From: Cryptomeria japonica
Taxonomy: Eukaryota; Streptophyta; Pinopsida; Cupressales; Cupressaceae
DNA: 64,000 bases
Reading direction: 5' to 3'
Assembly: GCF_030272615.1 (NCBI RefSeq)
Contig: NC_081406.1
Location: 402,394,939 to 402,458,938 of the forward strand
The notes under the pieces are model-generated. The model worked only from the letters and a program-made list of their open reading frames with translations, ran no database searches and was not told the DNA's origin. Positions 11,371-23,647 of the stretch are shown one piece after another. Numbering within the stretch: position 1 is the stretch's first letter; each line of letters begins with the position of its first letter. The translations under genes and the position numbers were made by a program.

Positions 11371-12592
11371 TTTTTGAAATTTGGAGGAATTGATTATGTG
11401 TTGCATTGATGTTTGTCATTGATGTCAATACTAGCTTCTTTGGTTGTCTACCAGATTCCAGTAGAGTGGTTGGACTTTGATGATGATCAGGAGATTTGTC
11501 TTCAATATATTTGGATTGGTGAAATTGGTTTGGTTCAGTCATTCATGTCATTAAGATGCGTGTCACATTTAATTGGTTTGGGATTTGGTGATCCGGAAGC
11601 TATCATATGTTCTAGTAAGCAATTTTGTTACCGATAAGGGTTCTATCGGGAGAGCTTTATTGAAGATCTTTTGATGGATTCGATAAGTGGTGTTGGTGTG
11701 ACTTCTAGAATGTTTTCAGGATGTTGATGGTTATCGTGTTCATGCTCTAGTTGATTGGTGGTATTTCATTTGGTTTATGGCGACCTATTTTAGGTCTGGT
11801 CTTATTCTGTTAGGTTATGGACTGGTTTATGTAACATGTTGGTGGATGCTCCTGATGCATTACCAGTTGGATTTATTGTTTGGTTAATATTGTTTCAGTC
11901 TTAGGCTGACTTAGATTATCATTGGTTTGTGGGTTTATGTAATGGATTTATTTTATTATCTTTTAGGTGTCTGACCTAATTGTTTAGGTCCTGAGTTGGT
12001 ATAAATATGATGTACGATCTCTTTGTAGATCATCGGTCATGGTTATGGGATTACCTGTGTGTGAATAAAGTTGTAATCATATACATAAAATTTGGTTGAT
12101 CATAGGTGATTGAATTGGGTTTGTGTAAAAGGCTTAAGACCTTCGGCATTGAGCTTAACTGAAACTATACTTAGGCATAGGAGATGCTATTCTTTTAGTT
12201 CATTCTTATTTTTGGATTGCAGTCTGGATATCTTTTGTAGTCAGTGAGGCTCCTTTGTAATGAGAAGTGCGCTCTAGGCTATTGGTCTTCTTGCATGTGT
12301 AGACCCCTTATTGTAATTACATACTTACTATAAAAGTATCATCTGACTATGGGTAGGCTTCCCAATGTGGTTTTTCCCTTTACCAAGTTTTTTAAGTACA
12401 AATATTGGTGTTATGTGTTGTGGATGTATGGTATTTGGTTTATGATTGATGTTTGCACTTAATTCATATATCTGCTATTCCGGTATTTGGTTTCTACATT
12501 CTGGTAAAAAATTTTGTATGCTTAAAGTTTCATAATCTGTTAACAACTGATGCACCCCCCTTTAGTTGTTCACCAATTATCCTAATATTCTA
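11371..12592 (+). repeat. Copia-type LTR, diverged, right end approximate
   Basis: Follows a PPT at once; the expected TG start is now TT. The body has features seen in the other copia-type LTRs here: a GTCATTGATGTCAATAC-like opening, a late TGATGCACCCCCC tract and TAAAAGTATC. After about 12592 comes ATTGGCTGAG, possibly a ruined primer site. Short ORFs at 11413 and 12453 are not supported as genes. Right boundary could be off by tens of bases. Confidence 0.5.
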
Positions 12593-12923
12593 TTGGCTGA
12601 GTGACTGCTATGTGCTCCCAGGTCCACACCTGTAACAATGTGACCCCTGCCGACAAACTAGTGGCCCTCTGATAAACAATTTGGTGTAGCTCCCAGTATA
12701 GATGTGCAAGCATTCATGAACCCCAAGAAAATCTTTGGCCCTTAGTCACCATGTCTTGTATTACCAATCCCCAACCCACTACTAGTCCCTTTGACCTACG
12801 GTCAAGACATAGGAAGCTACCAATGGATCATGCAAGAATAGATGGCAGAAACACATATCTATCAACTATTTCCTTCCATGAGATCTCATACCCATAGATG
12901 TGCTCATCTTGGAACACTCATCT

Positions 12924-13187
12924 CTATGCCTCTATACTTCCCACCTCGGTGTGCTCATAGAGGAGAAGATATCCCACCATTGGGATCCTCAGAATCATGT
13001 ATACATCCTCTAGAATCACCGTGAAATCAGCAGTCATGAGATGGAAGGTGTTGATGTCACTGTACCACCACTCTAGAAAAGCCATCAATAGACTCCGGTT
13101 AATCGTGTACTGGGGCATGTCAAGTAAAGAAGATAATGCACAACTCTCGATGATATCTCTATCGGCCCATGGAAGGTGGGGAATCAA
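12924..13187 (-). pseudogene. Plant mobile domain (PMD/MAIN-like) gene fragment
   Basis: The minus strand reads an 87-residue piece with WADRDIIES, NRSLLMAFLEWWYSD, NTFHL and TVILEDVYMILRIPMVG. This order (W-x-NTFHLP...TVTLEDV..ILGLPVxG) is the core of the plant mobile domain, found in Arabidopsis MAIN/MAIL proteins and in many transposon-borne genes. Only the N-terminal part of the domain is present. The first codon of the open piece is TTG, so a true start is not identified; the piece simply begins after an upstream stop. 12593-12923 holds no further recognisable part. Probably a transposon-carried or captured fragment. Confidence 0.6.
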
Positions 13188-13249
13188 TATCCACGTCTTT
13201 GGGAATCACTCTCAAGACTAAAGAAAGCCTAAATCCACCTACAGATCAT

Positions 13250-13460
13250 AACATATCGCAAATCATTAATCCCAATAATTAATCATCAATCCAAATGATC
13301 AATCATCAATCCAAAAGATCAAATCAAGAAGATCAATCAAATCAATCAAAATGATCAAATCAAGACGGTCAACCAAATCAATCAAGAAGATCAATCAAAT
13401 CAATCAAAATGATAAATCAAGACAATCAAACCAATCAATAAAATCAAATCAAATGAGGAC
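13250..13460. repeat. AATCA-rich low-complexity tract
   Basis: Irregular repeats of ATCAATCAAA and GATCAAATCAAG, about 200 bp. No protein or RNA feature supported. Confidence 0.7.
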
Positions 13461-14648
13461 AATCCCAACAAACAATTTATACAACCAGCTCGTTGGAGAT
13501 TAAATCAATCTCATTAAGCATCAATCAAACCATATTGCAATTGAATTGAAAAAATATAAAAATCCAACAATAAAAATCAATTTGACCCATATCGATATCA
13601 AAAAATCAAATCAATTTGAAACATATAAAAAATCCATCATTCAACTCATCAATCAACCCATATTAAAACCAATCAATCAAAACAACCCATATCGAAGTTA
13701 ACCCATATCAAAACCAAGGAAACAAATTAAATTTCCTATCTTTCTATCTAAATGTGCTAGGGCAGTGTTCTTATGCATTAAATCAAAGAAAAGTGCTAAA
13801 AAAATTCATGGATGCACTAAAAAATCAATCCAACACCTAAATTCCTAGATGTGCTAAATCGAACCACAAATGCGATACTCTAATAATTCAAAGTGCTATT
13901 CCATCTAATGCGCTAATCTATCTTGCAAAAAGCACTAATCTATTCTTTTTATGCACTATATTTCATCTATGCCCTAATGTATCTCGTAGAAGCACTAATC
14001 TATTCATCGAATGTGCTAAAACTATGCCCTAGTAAATCTATGCACTAAAATTCATTTTGCATGTGCTAAAACTAATGAAAAAGCGCTTAAATGGAAAAAT
14101 GCATAACAAAAACATCAAAAAATGTGCAATTGTTTTTGAAAAATCTCATAAAAGAACGTTTTTCAGAGCACTTATTAGAGGTCCATACATGATGGGTCTC
14201 TGGAATTGATTGACTCACTCAAAATAGTGGGGGTGGTACGGAATCAACATGTTCTCCAAATCTCTCGTCTCCTATCACAAGAGAACAAATGTTTTCAAAT
14301 AAGCCTTGTTCTTCACTTTTTACCTTTTAAAAGGGGTAAAAGGAAGGTAATTAAGTGTGAGTGCATTTTATCACTTGCTCAATCTAATTAATTGGCGGCC
14401 TAAATCATTTTTTTGGAAGATGAATCATTCTAAAAATCCTTAAAAAAATCATAAACATCAGAAATTTTGAAAACGTAAAAAATTTCAAAACTCGTCGAAA
14501 ATTCTAAAAATTCAAAAATTCCTTGATTCATCTCTTGAGGGGGCATACTTACATCATCATCTATCAAATCAGTGTCTGGGGAAAATAAAAAATCATATTA
14601 GTGACATAAGGTGAATTTTCATTGAATCAATGTGTGGCCACACATCAC
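13461..14648. other. AT-rich non-coding DNA
   Basis: About 1.2 kb with no supported gene. From 13750 to 14070 there are loose repeats of ATGTGCTAAA and GCACTAATCTAT. The end of this stretch is probably the 3' UTR of the element whose LTR starts at 14666. Confidence 0.5.
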
Positions 14649-14665
14649 TTCAAAGAGGGGCAAAA
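14649..14665 (+). promoter_or_regulatory. PPT before a Ty3-type LTR
   Basis: TTCAAAGAGGGGCAAAA directly upstream of TGTAGACACA. Purine-rich tract at the expected place. Confidence 0.6.
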
Positions 14666-16000
14666 TGTAGACACATAAATATGACCACCAAATTAAATAA
14701 ATATTTAATGTTTATTTAGTTCACTAACAATTCAACTATTAATTTAATTGATATTTGATTAATTCACCCCCTTCCTCTATTGATTAAATATATTCAATTT
14801 ATTTAATTTAATACATTTAGCCAAATTATATCTTTTAATTAAATAAATCATATTTATTTAACTGAATCCACCTTTCCCATTTAATTAAAACCCTTTTTTA
14901 AATTTAAATAAATTAATATTTATTTAAATCTATCCAATGCAAGTTGCAAGAAATCAATTAAAATAAATTAAATTTATTCCAATTAAAATCCTAAAATCCC
15001 TCCTATATACACCTGAAAATGGTCTGAAGATAATTAATTGAATAAGTAATTATTTAATTAATCTCTCCTTCCCAATTTAATTAAATTCACTAAGCAATTT
15101 GATTAAATTTCCCCTTTCATCTACTTATTAATAAATCTAAGGATTTATTTAATAGGTTCATTTCATCCCTTTAATTAATTAATTTAAATTAATTAATTCC
15201 CTCATCCAAAATCATTTCTTCTAAATCCCCTAATTAATTAAAACAAATCAAATTCATGAGTTGTTGAGATTAATTATCCTTTTCATATTATTTGAATTTT
15301 TAAATTCAAATTCTCCTAACTTCTACCACTCCTAAACCTAACCCATTCTACCTACCACCTTGTCCCCTTTCATCCAACATCTTCTAGAACCTTGTGACAC
15401 TTGTCACTAAGTGTTCCCTTTCATCTAATCCCTTCAGAAGCCTCTTGACACTTGTCACCATAGAGATGACAGATGTTCCCTTTAATCCAACCCCCTTTGC
15501 CATCCTCCTCCAATTTAACCATTGATATCTTTAGATCAATCTTGACCATTGATTCTTCCCACATCACCCCTACCCTTAGAAAATCCTATAAATAGACCTC
15601 ATTTTGGAGCACAAAGGGTCCCAAATTTCATATCATGATTGCATCCCATCTCATTCTCATCTTATGCATTGTTATTATAGGCATCTAGCTTATAGTTTAT
15701 CAGTTTTAGCAATGTTATCATGCTCAATTTTAGCTTAAATCTTAGCTTAATCATGCTAGATCAATCATTCATATAGCTTAATCATGCTATTCTTGCTAGA
15801 TCATGCATTTTCATCTTTCAAATCCTCCATCTAAGTGTAGTCAAGTCACTAGAATATGCATAATCAGATCTGAGAGCATTTTTTATACTCGCATTTACTA
15901 GGAGGCAATAAGTCGATTAGCTATGGTTTTGTCTTTCTTTGATTTAAATCTTCTAACCATGCTTGTAATGATTTATTGAGTGCATTGTGGTTGCAGGTAC
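14666..16000 (+). repeat. LTR, Ty3/gypsy-like, 3' end not resolved
   Basis: Starts TGTAGACACA after a PPT. It shares long blocks with the arms of the inverted LTR pair at 43862-46163: the ATGGTCTGAAGATA block, a TTTGAATTTTTAAATTCAAA block, a hairpin around TGACACTTGTCACC, and CATTTTGGAGCA. A TATA box, TATAAATAG, is at 15587-15595. No primer site follows, so it is truncated or fused near 16000. No coding sequence. Confidence 0.6.
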
Positions 16001-16847
16001 AGTTACACTTCATAGAGAATGACACCTCCCACTTGCATTCTCCTACAAATCCACTTACCCACTAACCCATCTTCTAGAATATTATAATCCATTTTAATTA
16101 GACTAATTTCCTCTTAAAAATTTGCACATTCCTTAAGAAGGGGCCACTTCTCAAAAACATGCAAATTCTTCATAAACCATTAAAGGATTTATTCCTTCTA
16201 CAAGTTAACCTCCAAAGTCTTCATAAACCATTAATGGTTAACTCACATTTCACCTTTGGTTAGAGACTATCTCTCTAACTTAGTCATCCTTTTAATGCAT
16301 GGGTCTCTTCAAGCATTCATTGCTTTGACTATGGTTATACCTTTAACCCTTGCACAAGAGTTTATCCTTTGGATAAAGGATTTATCCACTAAACTCAACC
16401 CCAACCAAACCCCCTAGGGTAACCACCATGTCTTCTCAGGCAATTAATGCCTCTTCTCTTTCCTCTCAAGCCTTCTCATGTTGACAATTGTCACCATTTC
16501 ATTGGTGAAAATTGTAAACAAGGATTGAGGATGACCAAATTATCAAACAATCCTAACCCTTGTTAAGATTATTCAGTCTTGACCATCCAATTGCCCATTT
16601 TCTATATAAATAGGCCTCATTCCCTCATTATCAGGATCCCAAGTTTTATATATCTAGGTTATTGTCTATTAAGGTCATCAAGTCTTTGTTTTGCCTCTCT
16701 TTGTTTCAATCATCTTAAATATTTAGAAGCATTTTTATCATTAACATAGTATATATCATGTTAGCATAGCATTTTAGCATACTATGATATCCACATCATA
16801 ACATGTTTAGTTTCATTATCATAGCATAAATCTTCCTATTAACCAGT
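16001..16847 (+). repeat. LTR-like fragment with TATA box
   Basis: Non-coding. A TATATAAATAGG box at 16603-16614 followed by GGATCCCAAG resembles the promoter part of the previous LTR. Probably another LTR copy cut on both sides. It ends where the NA-2 LTR begins. Confidence 0.4.
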
Positions 16848-17611
16848 TAATAGAATATTTAACCTTATTAAGTATTTTGCATTCCAAAACAGTGTACCGA
16901 TAAATAAGAATTAATGCAATAAATAGGAACAATAAAGACAACATAAAAAACACACCATAACACAAGATGTTTATCAAGGAAACTCAGTGTGGTAAAAACC
17001 TCGGTGGGATTTGAGACCCACAATATTCACTCATTGGCCAATGAATAAAAATTACTTATAATGAGGGGCCTGCACATGCAGAAAGGCCAACTGCCTAGAG
17101 CTCACTGCTTAATTTACAAGATAGAAGTCTCACTGACTTACAAAATGGATTATGAAAATCCAATACAATGTACTGCTTCAAATCAGCATCAACTATGCCA
17201 GGTTCAGTACAAGTTTAAGCTCATACTATAACCAAAACCTTCATTGTCAACTTATATCTCCTTATACAAAAATAGCATTCATTCATTCTATCCTTCTACC
17301 ATACTTCTTACTTGCTTAGTCAAAATGACCTATAAGATCTCACACATATATTTGAGTCTTTTACAATATGCCATGTCATCTTTATAAAAGATAATTACAT
17401 TAAATACATTAAACAAAAGTTTATTCCCTATCGGCTGGAGTGTCGGTATGCATTGTAGCTGCTATCGATGAAGTGTCTGCCGGTGTATGTAGATGTCTAT
17501 GTTGGTGTCGATGCCTACCGGTGGCTTTACTAGATGAATGCCAGTAGGTTTCCAAAAGGTTTCCATTAATGACAACACCATCATTTCTCATTAGAGTGTA
17601 GAATGCCAACA
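16848..17611 (-). repeat. NA-2 3' LTR, outer ~60 bp lost
   Basis: Matches 22570-23334 closely from TTAACC onward and ends (plus strand) GAATGCCAACA. The first 60 bp of the partner, including TGTTAGG and the poly-G tract, have no counterpart here. Confidence 0.82.
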
Positions 17612-17640
17612 ATCTCCCCCTTTGGCATTGATGGCAACAC
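17612..17640 (-). promoter_or_regulatory. NA-2 terminal PPT
   Basis: Plus strand ATCTCCCCCTTTGGCATTGA, i.e. minus strand GCCAAAGGGGGAGAT touching the LTR. Confidence 0.85.
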
Positions 17641-17751
17641 TCATGAGAAAAATCCAAAACTGTCTCCAAAAAGTGAAGTCCAAAAATTTACCAAGAAGAT
17701 GTGCTCCCCTGAGCAGATGGTCTCCTCTGAATTATCATTTTCTCTATCTAT

Positions 17752-17766
17752 TACTCCCCCTTTGAC
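17752..17766 (-). promoter_or_regulatory. NA-2 upstream PPT
   Basis: Plus strand TACTCCCCCTTTGAC. On the minus strand it is preceded by GTCATTGATG, echoing the CATCAATG that precedes the terminal PPT. Confidence 0.5.
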
Positions 17767-17811
17767 ATCAATGACAAAGGTTGTCAAAAAATTTCAAATG
17801 AGTGCAAAATT

Positions 17812-20800
17812 TCACCTTAAGGTTTGTAACCGGTTGGTTACAATCTGAAATATGTCAGCCAAAACCAAGTTTAAACTCTGCATGAATCTATTGCTATCAT
17901 TCATGGTTGCCTCTATTTGTTGGATCATGCCAGTGAGATGATGCATATGCTCTTCTAGTGATCTTTCCCCTTGAATTAATGCTTTAGATATCTCATTTCT
18001 CAGAGAGATAAGATTATCCAACTTAGGACTAAGTTTATACTTAAGCTCTCTGGCATTTGCCTTGATCCTTGCTTTTTCTTTCTCAAACTTCTCCAACTTT
18101 TCCTCAAATCCTGCTATTTCTTGCTCAATAACTGTTATAGGTTCGGATGAACCAATAATGTTATTAGCTATATCATCTATCTCCTTCTGTACTCTGCTTA
18201 TTTCCTTTTCAATGTCTTGTGTCAACAGATGTGGCTTGCATGTTTCTTTGTACAGTTCCTTATATTCCAAAATTGTAGTATTAAGTGCTGATAAAAGTGT
18301 ATTAATATGTTCAGTGCACTTCTTTATTGTGTCCTCAAATAATTTTTCCTTTTCTTTTTCCATTTTCTCTTTGAATGTATCCTCATTCACCTTATCAACT
18401 GTTATTACATTGTTGGTAATGAATTTGGACAATGTGTCCAACTGACCTAAAGAATCCATTACATGATCTATATTACATTTTGGTGCAATCATCTTGAAAA
18501 TAGGTATTGTATCATCAATTTATTTATAATCCAATGCATTATAGTTAGCTATCTTCTTAATAGAGTCCAGGAGTACCTCTGTCACATTGGTAAGCCTGAA
18601 TTCACTTAAAGAAGTATAGGATGTCTGACCAACTGCCTTGATTACCTCAGTGTTTCCAACATTAGTTACCAATTTTATTGTACCAACCTCCAGTGTATCA
18701 GTCTGAGTTTGTGTTTCAACCTGTAATGGTTTGGGTTTCTCAGTGATTACCGGTTTCACTATCTCAATATGTACCTATTCCTCTGTCAGTTTCTCTGTGG
18801 GTTTCTCTGTGTTCTCAGCTATCGGTGTCTCTATCTCTGTAGGTTTCTTAGTGCCAGCATCTGTACTACCAGTATTCATTCCAATATCCAATCCAGTGTC
18901 CAATGGTTGCTCTGTTTGTAGTGTATTCTTTGTTTGCTCTATTTGAATTTCAACCTCAACATTCTCTGTCGGTTACTCAACAATGTTTCCACTACTAGCA
19001 ATATTATTCTTTACCTCTATATTATCCTTATCCACAACAATGTTTACTTCCTAAGTATCAACATTCATGGTTAATATAATTTTTGATTCAGGGTTAGTGT
19101 CATCATGTGTTGTAACTATACTGTTAGTAGATGGTGTACCAATAGTATGTACCGGTGTAGTGTCCACAGGTGGTGGTAAGTTGTTAGTTATCCACCAACT
19201 TTACCTTTCCTTTTGTTGTTATCCTTCTGATATACCTTAAATGTTTTCTTCGATCTGTTCAATTCCTCTTGTTTTTCTTTTTCTACAAAAAAGATATCCC
19301 ATTTATCAATTGTTTCCTCTACAATTTCATTAACTCTACTAGCCATTAAGCTCACTTGTCGATGACCACTAGCAAAAACTGATCTGTTGGCTTCACAGAT
19401 TAGGTCATCAATTTCTTCTTTAGAGTTAACTGGATTTACAGCTAGAATTTTTTCAATTTTAAGTTTCTTGTCTAACTCCATTACTGCAATCCTCTTTACA
19501 TCTAACCTTCTATATAGATCATTTGGTAAATCATCTACAACTTCAATTAACACTTTCTTGTATATGTCCAGATGTAGAATTATATTGTTTTTAATACTTT
19601 CCTTTTTTGAATCAGTGAATGTGTTGTACAATTTCCTCACATTTTCCAAGTTACCATCATCAGTTATTTCATTCAAAAAATTATCTAATGGTGGTATAAC
19701 ATGTTTCTATTTGTTCTTGGGTGTAAGTTTCTTTGACGGTTGCCTTACTACTTGTTGTTTCTTTCTCAAGGTTCTTGTTTTCTTGGGTGGAGGAGAGGGT
19801 ACCAGTGAGGGTTTTCTCTTCCTATCAACTCTCTTGAATTCCATAGGTATCTCACTATTAGATAATGTGCCAACCGGTGAAATGTGTGCCTCTGGTTGCT
19901 ATCCTTCCAGTTCACTTGCCTTTATACCGGCAAGGTTCATAACATTTTCTTTTATTTCCTTTACCTACTTAGAAGTGTCTCTTATATACTTTTCTCTTCT
20001 CTTCCTTTGTTTCATTGTTTGTACACCACTTTCAATTGTTTTAGCATTACCAAAAACTTCTTATGATGGATCTCTAGGTGCATCTAATAAGGCTTTTACA
20101 TAAGTTTCAACAATGTTGATATCTACCTCATTACCTATTTATGTTACCCATATAGTTCTAGGTAATACAACTTCCATCCATGTTTTATCTTTCTTAATTA
20201 CAAAACAAATTTCCTTATCATATTTATCTACTACACTATGTAGTAGTCTCTCTCTAGTTTTCATCTTGGTTTGGAAAGCTTTGAAATATTCAGTTGTGTT
20301 ATTTTCCTTAGTAGTACCCATGTCGGTGAAAGCTTCTTGCAATTGTTTGCCTACCAGTATGTCATATCCAAAGTCTTTTTGTCCAATATTGGGAATTTCC
20401 TTTGAGAAATACAACATAAGGCATACCAAGAGATTACCAAAATGAAATGTCCCTTTCTTATCACCTTTTATCTTCTCCAAGTTATCAATTAGTTCATCCT
20501 TCAGCCATTCACACACATCTATTTTTGCATTATTGTTGACCATTTCATAAGCACTATTAATGCAAAGACTAGAAACTAAATTAATTTTATTTGCATGTGT
20601 AGTCTTATAACCTAAAATCATACTTATGAATATCACATTAATGTCCTTGATGTTATTCACTCTCAGAGATCTACTATCAGATGTTCCTCTAGTTAAGGTC
20701 ACAACTTTGTTATTAGGAACCTTCTTAGTTTTGTCAGCTCTACTGTCGGTTGAGGGTAAACCTATCACTGCCCTAATTGCTTGCCGGGTGAATTTGCAGA

Positions 20801-21134
20801 CTGAATCTAACCAAAGAAATTCTCCATGTGCCCTACTTAGGACAATTCTCACAACTTCCTCCATAAATTCAAGGATGTTCAAGATTTCCACAAAACCTAA
20901 AGTCTCAATAACCTTGTGCTTGGGTTTGACATTGCCATTTTCATCACAAATTATGGTTTTAAACATTTTTAACACTTCCTCATAACCTAATTCTTCAATA
21001 TTGCAGTGAATATAAATCCTAGGGTCTTCAGCATTAGCTATCTCGGGAATGATTTTAAATACAGGCCTAGGGTGTTTTATGTTTTCCACAACATTAGGGT
21101 TTACAATGAATTCAGGAGCAGAAGAAGAAGCCAT
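17812..21134 (-). pseudogene. NA-2 ORF2, best-preserved copy of the family
   Basis: From ATG 21134 to the stop at 17812 is about 1,107 codons, with roughly eight in-frame stops and one frameshift near 19190-19230. Residues 1-331 (to 20139) are open: MASSSAP start, region 1 with GEFLWLD, AVIGLP, VNNIKDI (159-165), a hydrophobic LLVCLMLYF (235-243) and ERLLHSVVDKYDKEIC (295-310). Next comes a basic linker with PPPKKTRTLRKKQQ, region 2 (19188-19676; YNTFTDSKKE, DLYRRLDVKRI), a Thr/Glu/Pro-rich stretch, and a 226-residue coiled coil (17812-18492). No catalytic motif of protease, integrase or reverse transcriptase is present. It may be a structural, chaperone-like or env-derived protein; I cannot assign it. 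Confidence 0.75.
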
Positions 21135-21526
21135 TTAAAAAATACGTTAAGCTGCATGATAATGTTTGAATGCTTGAAAGAAATCGCTTCACACCTTCGC
21201 CTTGAATGCCTTCACTCGGATTTTGCGCTCTTTGCTAATTTGAATGCTCGGTGAATCAAAAATGAAGGAAAACTGATGATTTATAATGAAATTTCTTTCA
21301 ACAACCACATTAAATGCTCGTCGGTTAAGTGAAAACTTAGCACATCTTCCAGTAAAGAAGAAATCTATCTTCTCACCATCGACTGAGGGTAATTTGCATG
21401 ATATTCAACTTGTTGCAGTACCCCCAAAGGGTTACTTCTCAGTTGGATGAAGAATTTTTTACAAGTGGAGTAATACTCTATTCTACCAATGAAGAAATAG
21501 TCTCATCAACATTCTGATCTGTCTTC
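21135..21526 (-). other. NA-2 leader between gag and ORF2
   Basis: 392 bp, no gene. The gag-proximal part can still be read as a stop-broken gag tail (DETISSLVE near 21500). It corresponds to 6310-6745 of NA-1. Confidence 0.5.
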
Positions 21527-22436
21527 CTAATCCATTGTTATATGTCCAATTTTTTTATAAGCATAACAAGTCACATTATTCTTCTGAATAGCCTTTTCAT
21601 ATCCTATACTGGTATATGTTATGCATTGATTAGATAAGTGCCCAAATCTTCCACAAATATAACATCTTACATTCATTCTGTAGTTCTCTAAATTATGACC
21701 AACTTTTTGCATTTGGAACATTGACTGATGGGTGCATTAATGTTCTGATTGTTTCTAGATCTACACTGATTTTTTCTATGACCATACTTGTTATAGTTAA
21801 AGCATTTCCCATTAAATTTGTAAGCATTAGGTTGTCTTATCAGTTTACTATGATCATGATTGTTTGCAGTACCAGAACTTTCACCAACTTCAAATCCAAG
21901 TCCATTAGTATCTCCATTAGGTTTCTAACTTTTAAGCATATCATCAAGTTCTTCTGAAATTTTCTTGAATTTCTCTTTGTGTTGATTTACAGTAGCCAGC
22001 TCATTTTCTAGAATCCCTATTTGTCTCATAAGTTCAGTTTTATCATGTTGCATGTGAATCAGATCTGTCTTTAACATATCATTTTCATTACTGAGTCTTA
22101 GATTTTGATTTCCAGCATCATTGAGTCTCCTAGTCAAGTCATCTTCATTCTTCTTCCTATCTTCAATGTCTTTACAAAATCTCATAGTCATATCTTGCAT
22201 TTCATTCCTCATAGTAAGGTTTTCTTGTATCATCTTGTTCACAAGTTCATTAAGAGTTTTCTTTTCACCATTATCACTCTGTATATTCTCATGAAGTTCT
22301 TTTCTTTTATTTCTACCAATAGTAAGATTCTCCTAAAGTCCTTGAATGAATTCATGTACAGTCCTTAGATCATCTTCAACTTCTCTGAATCATAGTCTAC
22401 AAGAGCTCCTTCCAATTGCTTTCTTAAGTTCTCCAT
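21527..22436 (-). pseudogene. gag: NA-2 gag: coiled coil plus CCHC knuckles, broken
   Basis: From ATG 22436 (MENLRKQLEG) only 72 bases after the primer site. A 106-residue coiled coil is open at 21925-22242, ending near a GLGF motif (about 21900). One intact knuckle CYICGRFGHLSNQC lies at about 21623-21664. Others nearby have lost a cysteine to tyrosine (CFNYNKYGH, CYAYKKIGH). At least two frameshifts join the parts. As in NA-1, the coiled coil begins at once; a capsid-type N-terminal domain is not seen. Likely role: packaging of the element RNA, in trans or with a helper Gag. Confidence 0.7.
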
Positions 22437-22493
22437 CTATATCGGTGTCAGAATCTTCCTCAAGCTATTAGGCTTTTAAAAATAGAGGACCAG

Positions 22494-22505
22494 GCTCTGA
22501 TACCA
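22494..22505 (-). promoter_or_regulatory. NA-2 primer binding site, tRNA-iMet
   Basis: Minus strand TGGTATCAGAGC, perfect, 2 nt from the LTR. Confidence 0.92.
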
Positions 22506-22507
22506 AT

Positions 22508-23334
22508 TGTTAGGATTAATGATAGTCCCAAAGATATTGAGAGGGGGGGGTGAATCAGTATCTAACCGGTTAACAAAATATTTAACCTTATTAAGTATTT
22601 TGCATTCCAAAATAGTGTACCAGTAAATAAGAATTAATGCAATAAACAGGAACAATAAAGACAACATAGAAAACACACCATAACACAAGATGTTTAATGA
22701 GGAAACCCGGTGTGGGAAAAACCTCAGTGGGATTTGAGATGCACAATATTCACTCATTGGCCAATGAATAAATATTACTTATAATGAGGGGCCTGCACAT
22801 GTAGGAAGGCCAACTACCTAGAGCTCACTGCTCAATTTACAAGATAGAAGTCTCACTGACTTACAAAATGGATTATGAAAATCCAATACAATGTACTGCT
22901 TCAAATTAGCATCAACTATGCCAAGTTCAGTACCGGTTTAAGCTCATACTATAACCAAAACCTTCGTTGTCAACTTATATCTCCTTATACAAAAATATCA
23001 TTAATTCATGCTATCCTTCTACCATACTTCTTACTTTCTTACTCAAAATGACTTATAAGATCTCACACATATATATGAGTCTTTGACAATATGCCATGTC
23101 GGCTTTATAAAAGATAATTACATTAAATACAATAAACAAAAGTTTATTCCCTGTCGGGTGGAGTGTTAGTATGCATTGTAGCCGCTATTGGTGAAGTGTC
23201 TTTTAGTGTATGTAGATGTCTATGCTAGTGCCAGTGCCTGCCAGTGGCTTTACCAGATGAATGCCAGTAGGTTGCCAGAAGCTTGCCATCAATGACAACA
23301 CCATCATTTCTCATTAGAGTGTAGAATGCCAACA
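22508..23334 (-). repeat. NA-2 5' LTR, complete
   Basis: 827 bp, plus strand TGTTAGGATT...GCCAACA. A run of 9 G before TGAATCAGT lies 30 bp inside the end, as in the other NA elements. Confidence 0.88.
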
Positions 23335-23647
23335 TTGCACACATGCTATTTGGATGAGGCACATTTTGGAAGGTTTTAAGATGAAGATTTTAGAACCTAT
23401 AAAGATTTAATGTGATAATACAAGTGCCATAAATATTTCAAAAAATCTTGTTTTGCATGCACGAACCAAGCACATTGAATTGAAGTATCATTTATTGAGG
23501 GAAAAAGTGCAGAGAACAGATGTTATCTTAGAGCATATTTCCACCAGGGAGGAACTTGCAGATATTTTTACCAAACCTCTACCTAAGACTACATTTGAGT
23601 ATCTTAGAAGTCAACTAGGGGTTGTACCCCTTCATGAGGTTAGTTAA
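23335..23647 (+). pseudogene. Ty1/copia pol, C-terminal end of RNase H
   Basis: The open end (23453-23647) reads HARTKHIELKYHLL, STREELADIFTKPLP and LRSQLGVV, the hallmark tail of copia RNase H. Upstream, the same gene continues to the NA-2 border with DNTSAINISKN, broken by a few stops. ADIFTKPL is the motif that usually closes copia pol. Everything 5' of this is missing; the sequence left of NA-2 is not copia pol, so the host element was deleted or rearranged. Only fragment of copia enzyme in the window. Confidence 0.85.

Larger units (their letters stand above)
16848..23334 (-). mobile_element. NA-2: pol-less LTR retrotransposon, nearly full length
   Basis: 6.5 kb on the minus strand: 5' LTR 22508-23334, primer site 22494-22505, gag 21527-22436, ORF2 17812-21134, PPTs, 3' LTR 16848-17611. 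The plan equals NA-1 and NA-3. No pol motif in any frame. Its right end sits in a copia RNase H gene. About 60 bp of the outer end of the left LTR are missing, so no target duplication can be read. Confidence 0.82.

Noticed and set aside
13250-13460. AATCA-rich tract as a CRISPR-like or satellite array
   Set aside because: No regular unit length or spacer pattern; simple low-complexity sequence.
19387-20103. 238-codon plus-strand ORF opposite NA-2 ORF2
   Set aside because: Antisense shadow; the minus strand carries the conserved ORF2 regions.
21925-22242. Coiled-coil ORF as a host cytoskeletal gene
   Set aside because: It lies between a primer site and CCHC knuckles, so it is gag; the same layout occurs in NA-1 and NA-3.
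22494-22505. TGGTATCAGAGC as part of a tRNA gene
   Set aside because: Only the 12 bases complementary to a tRNA 3' end are present, always next to an LTR end; no cloverleaf around them.
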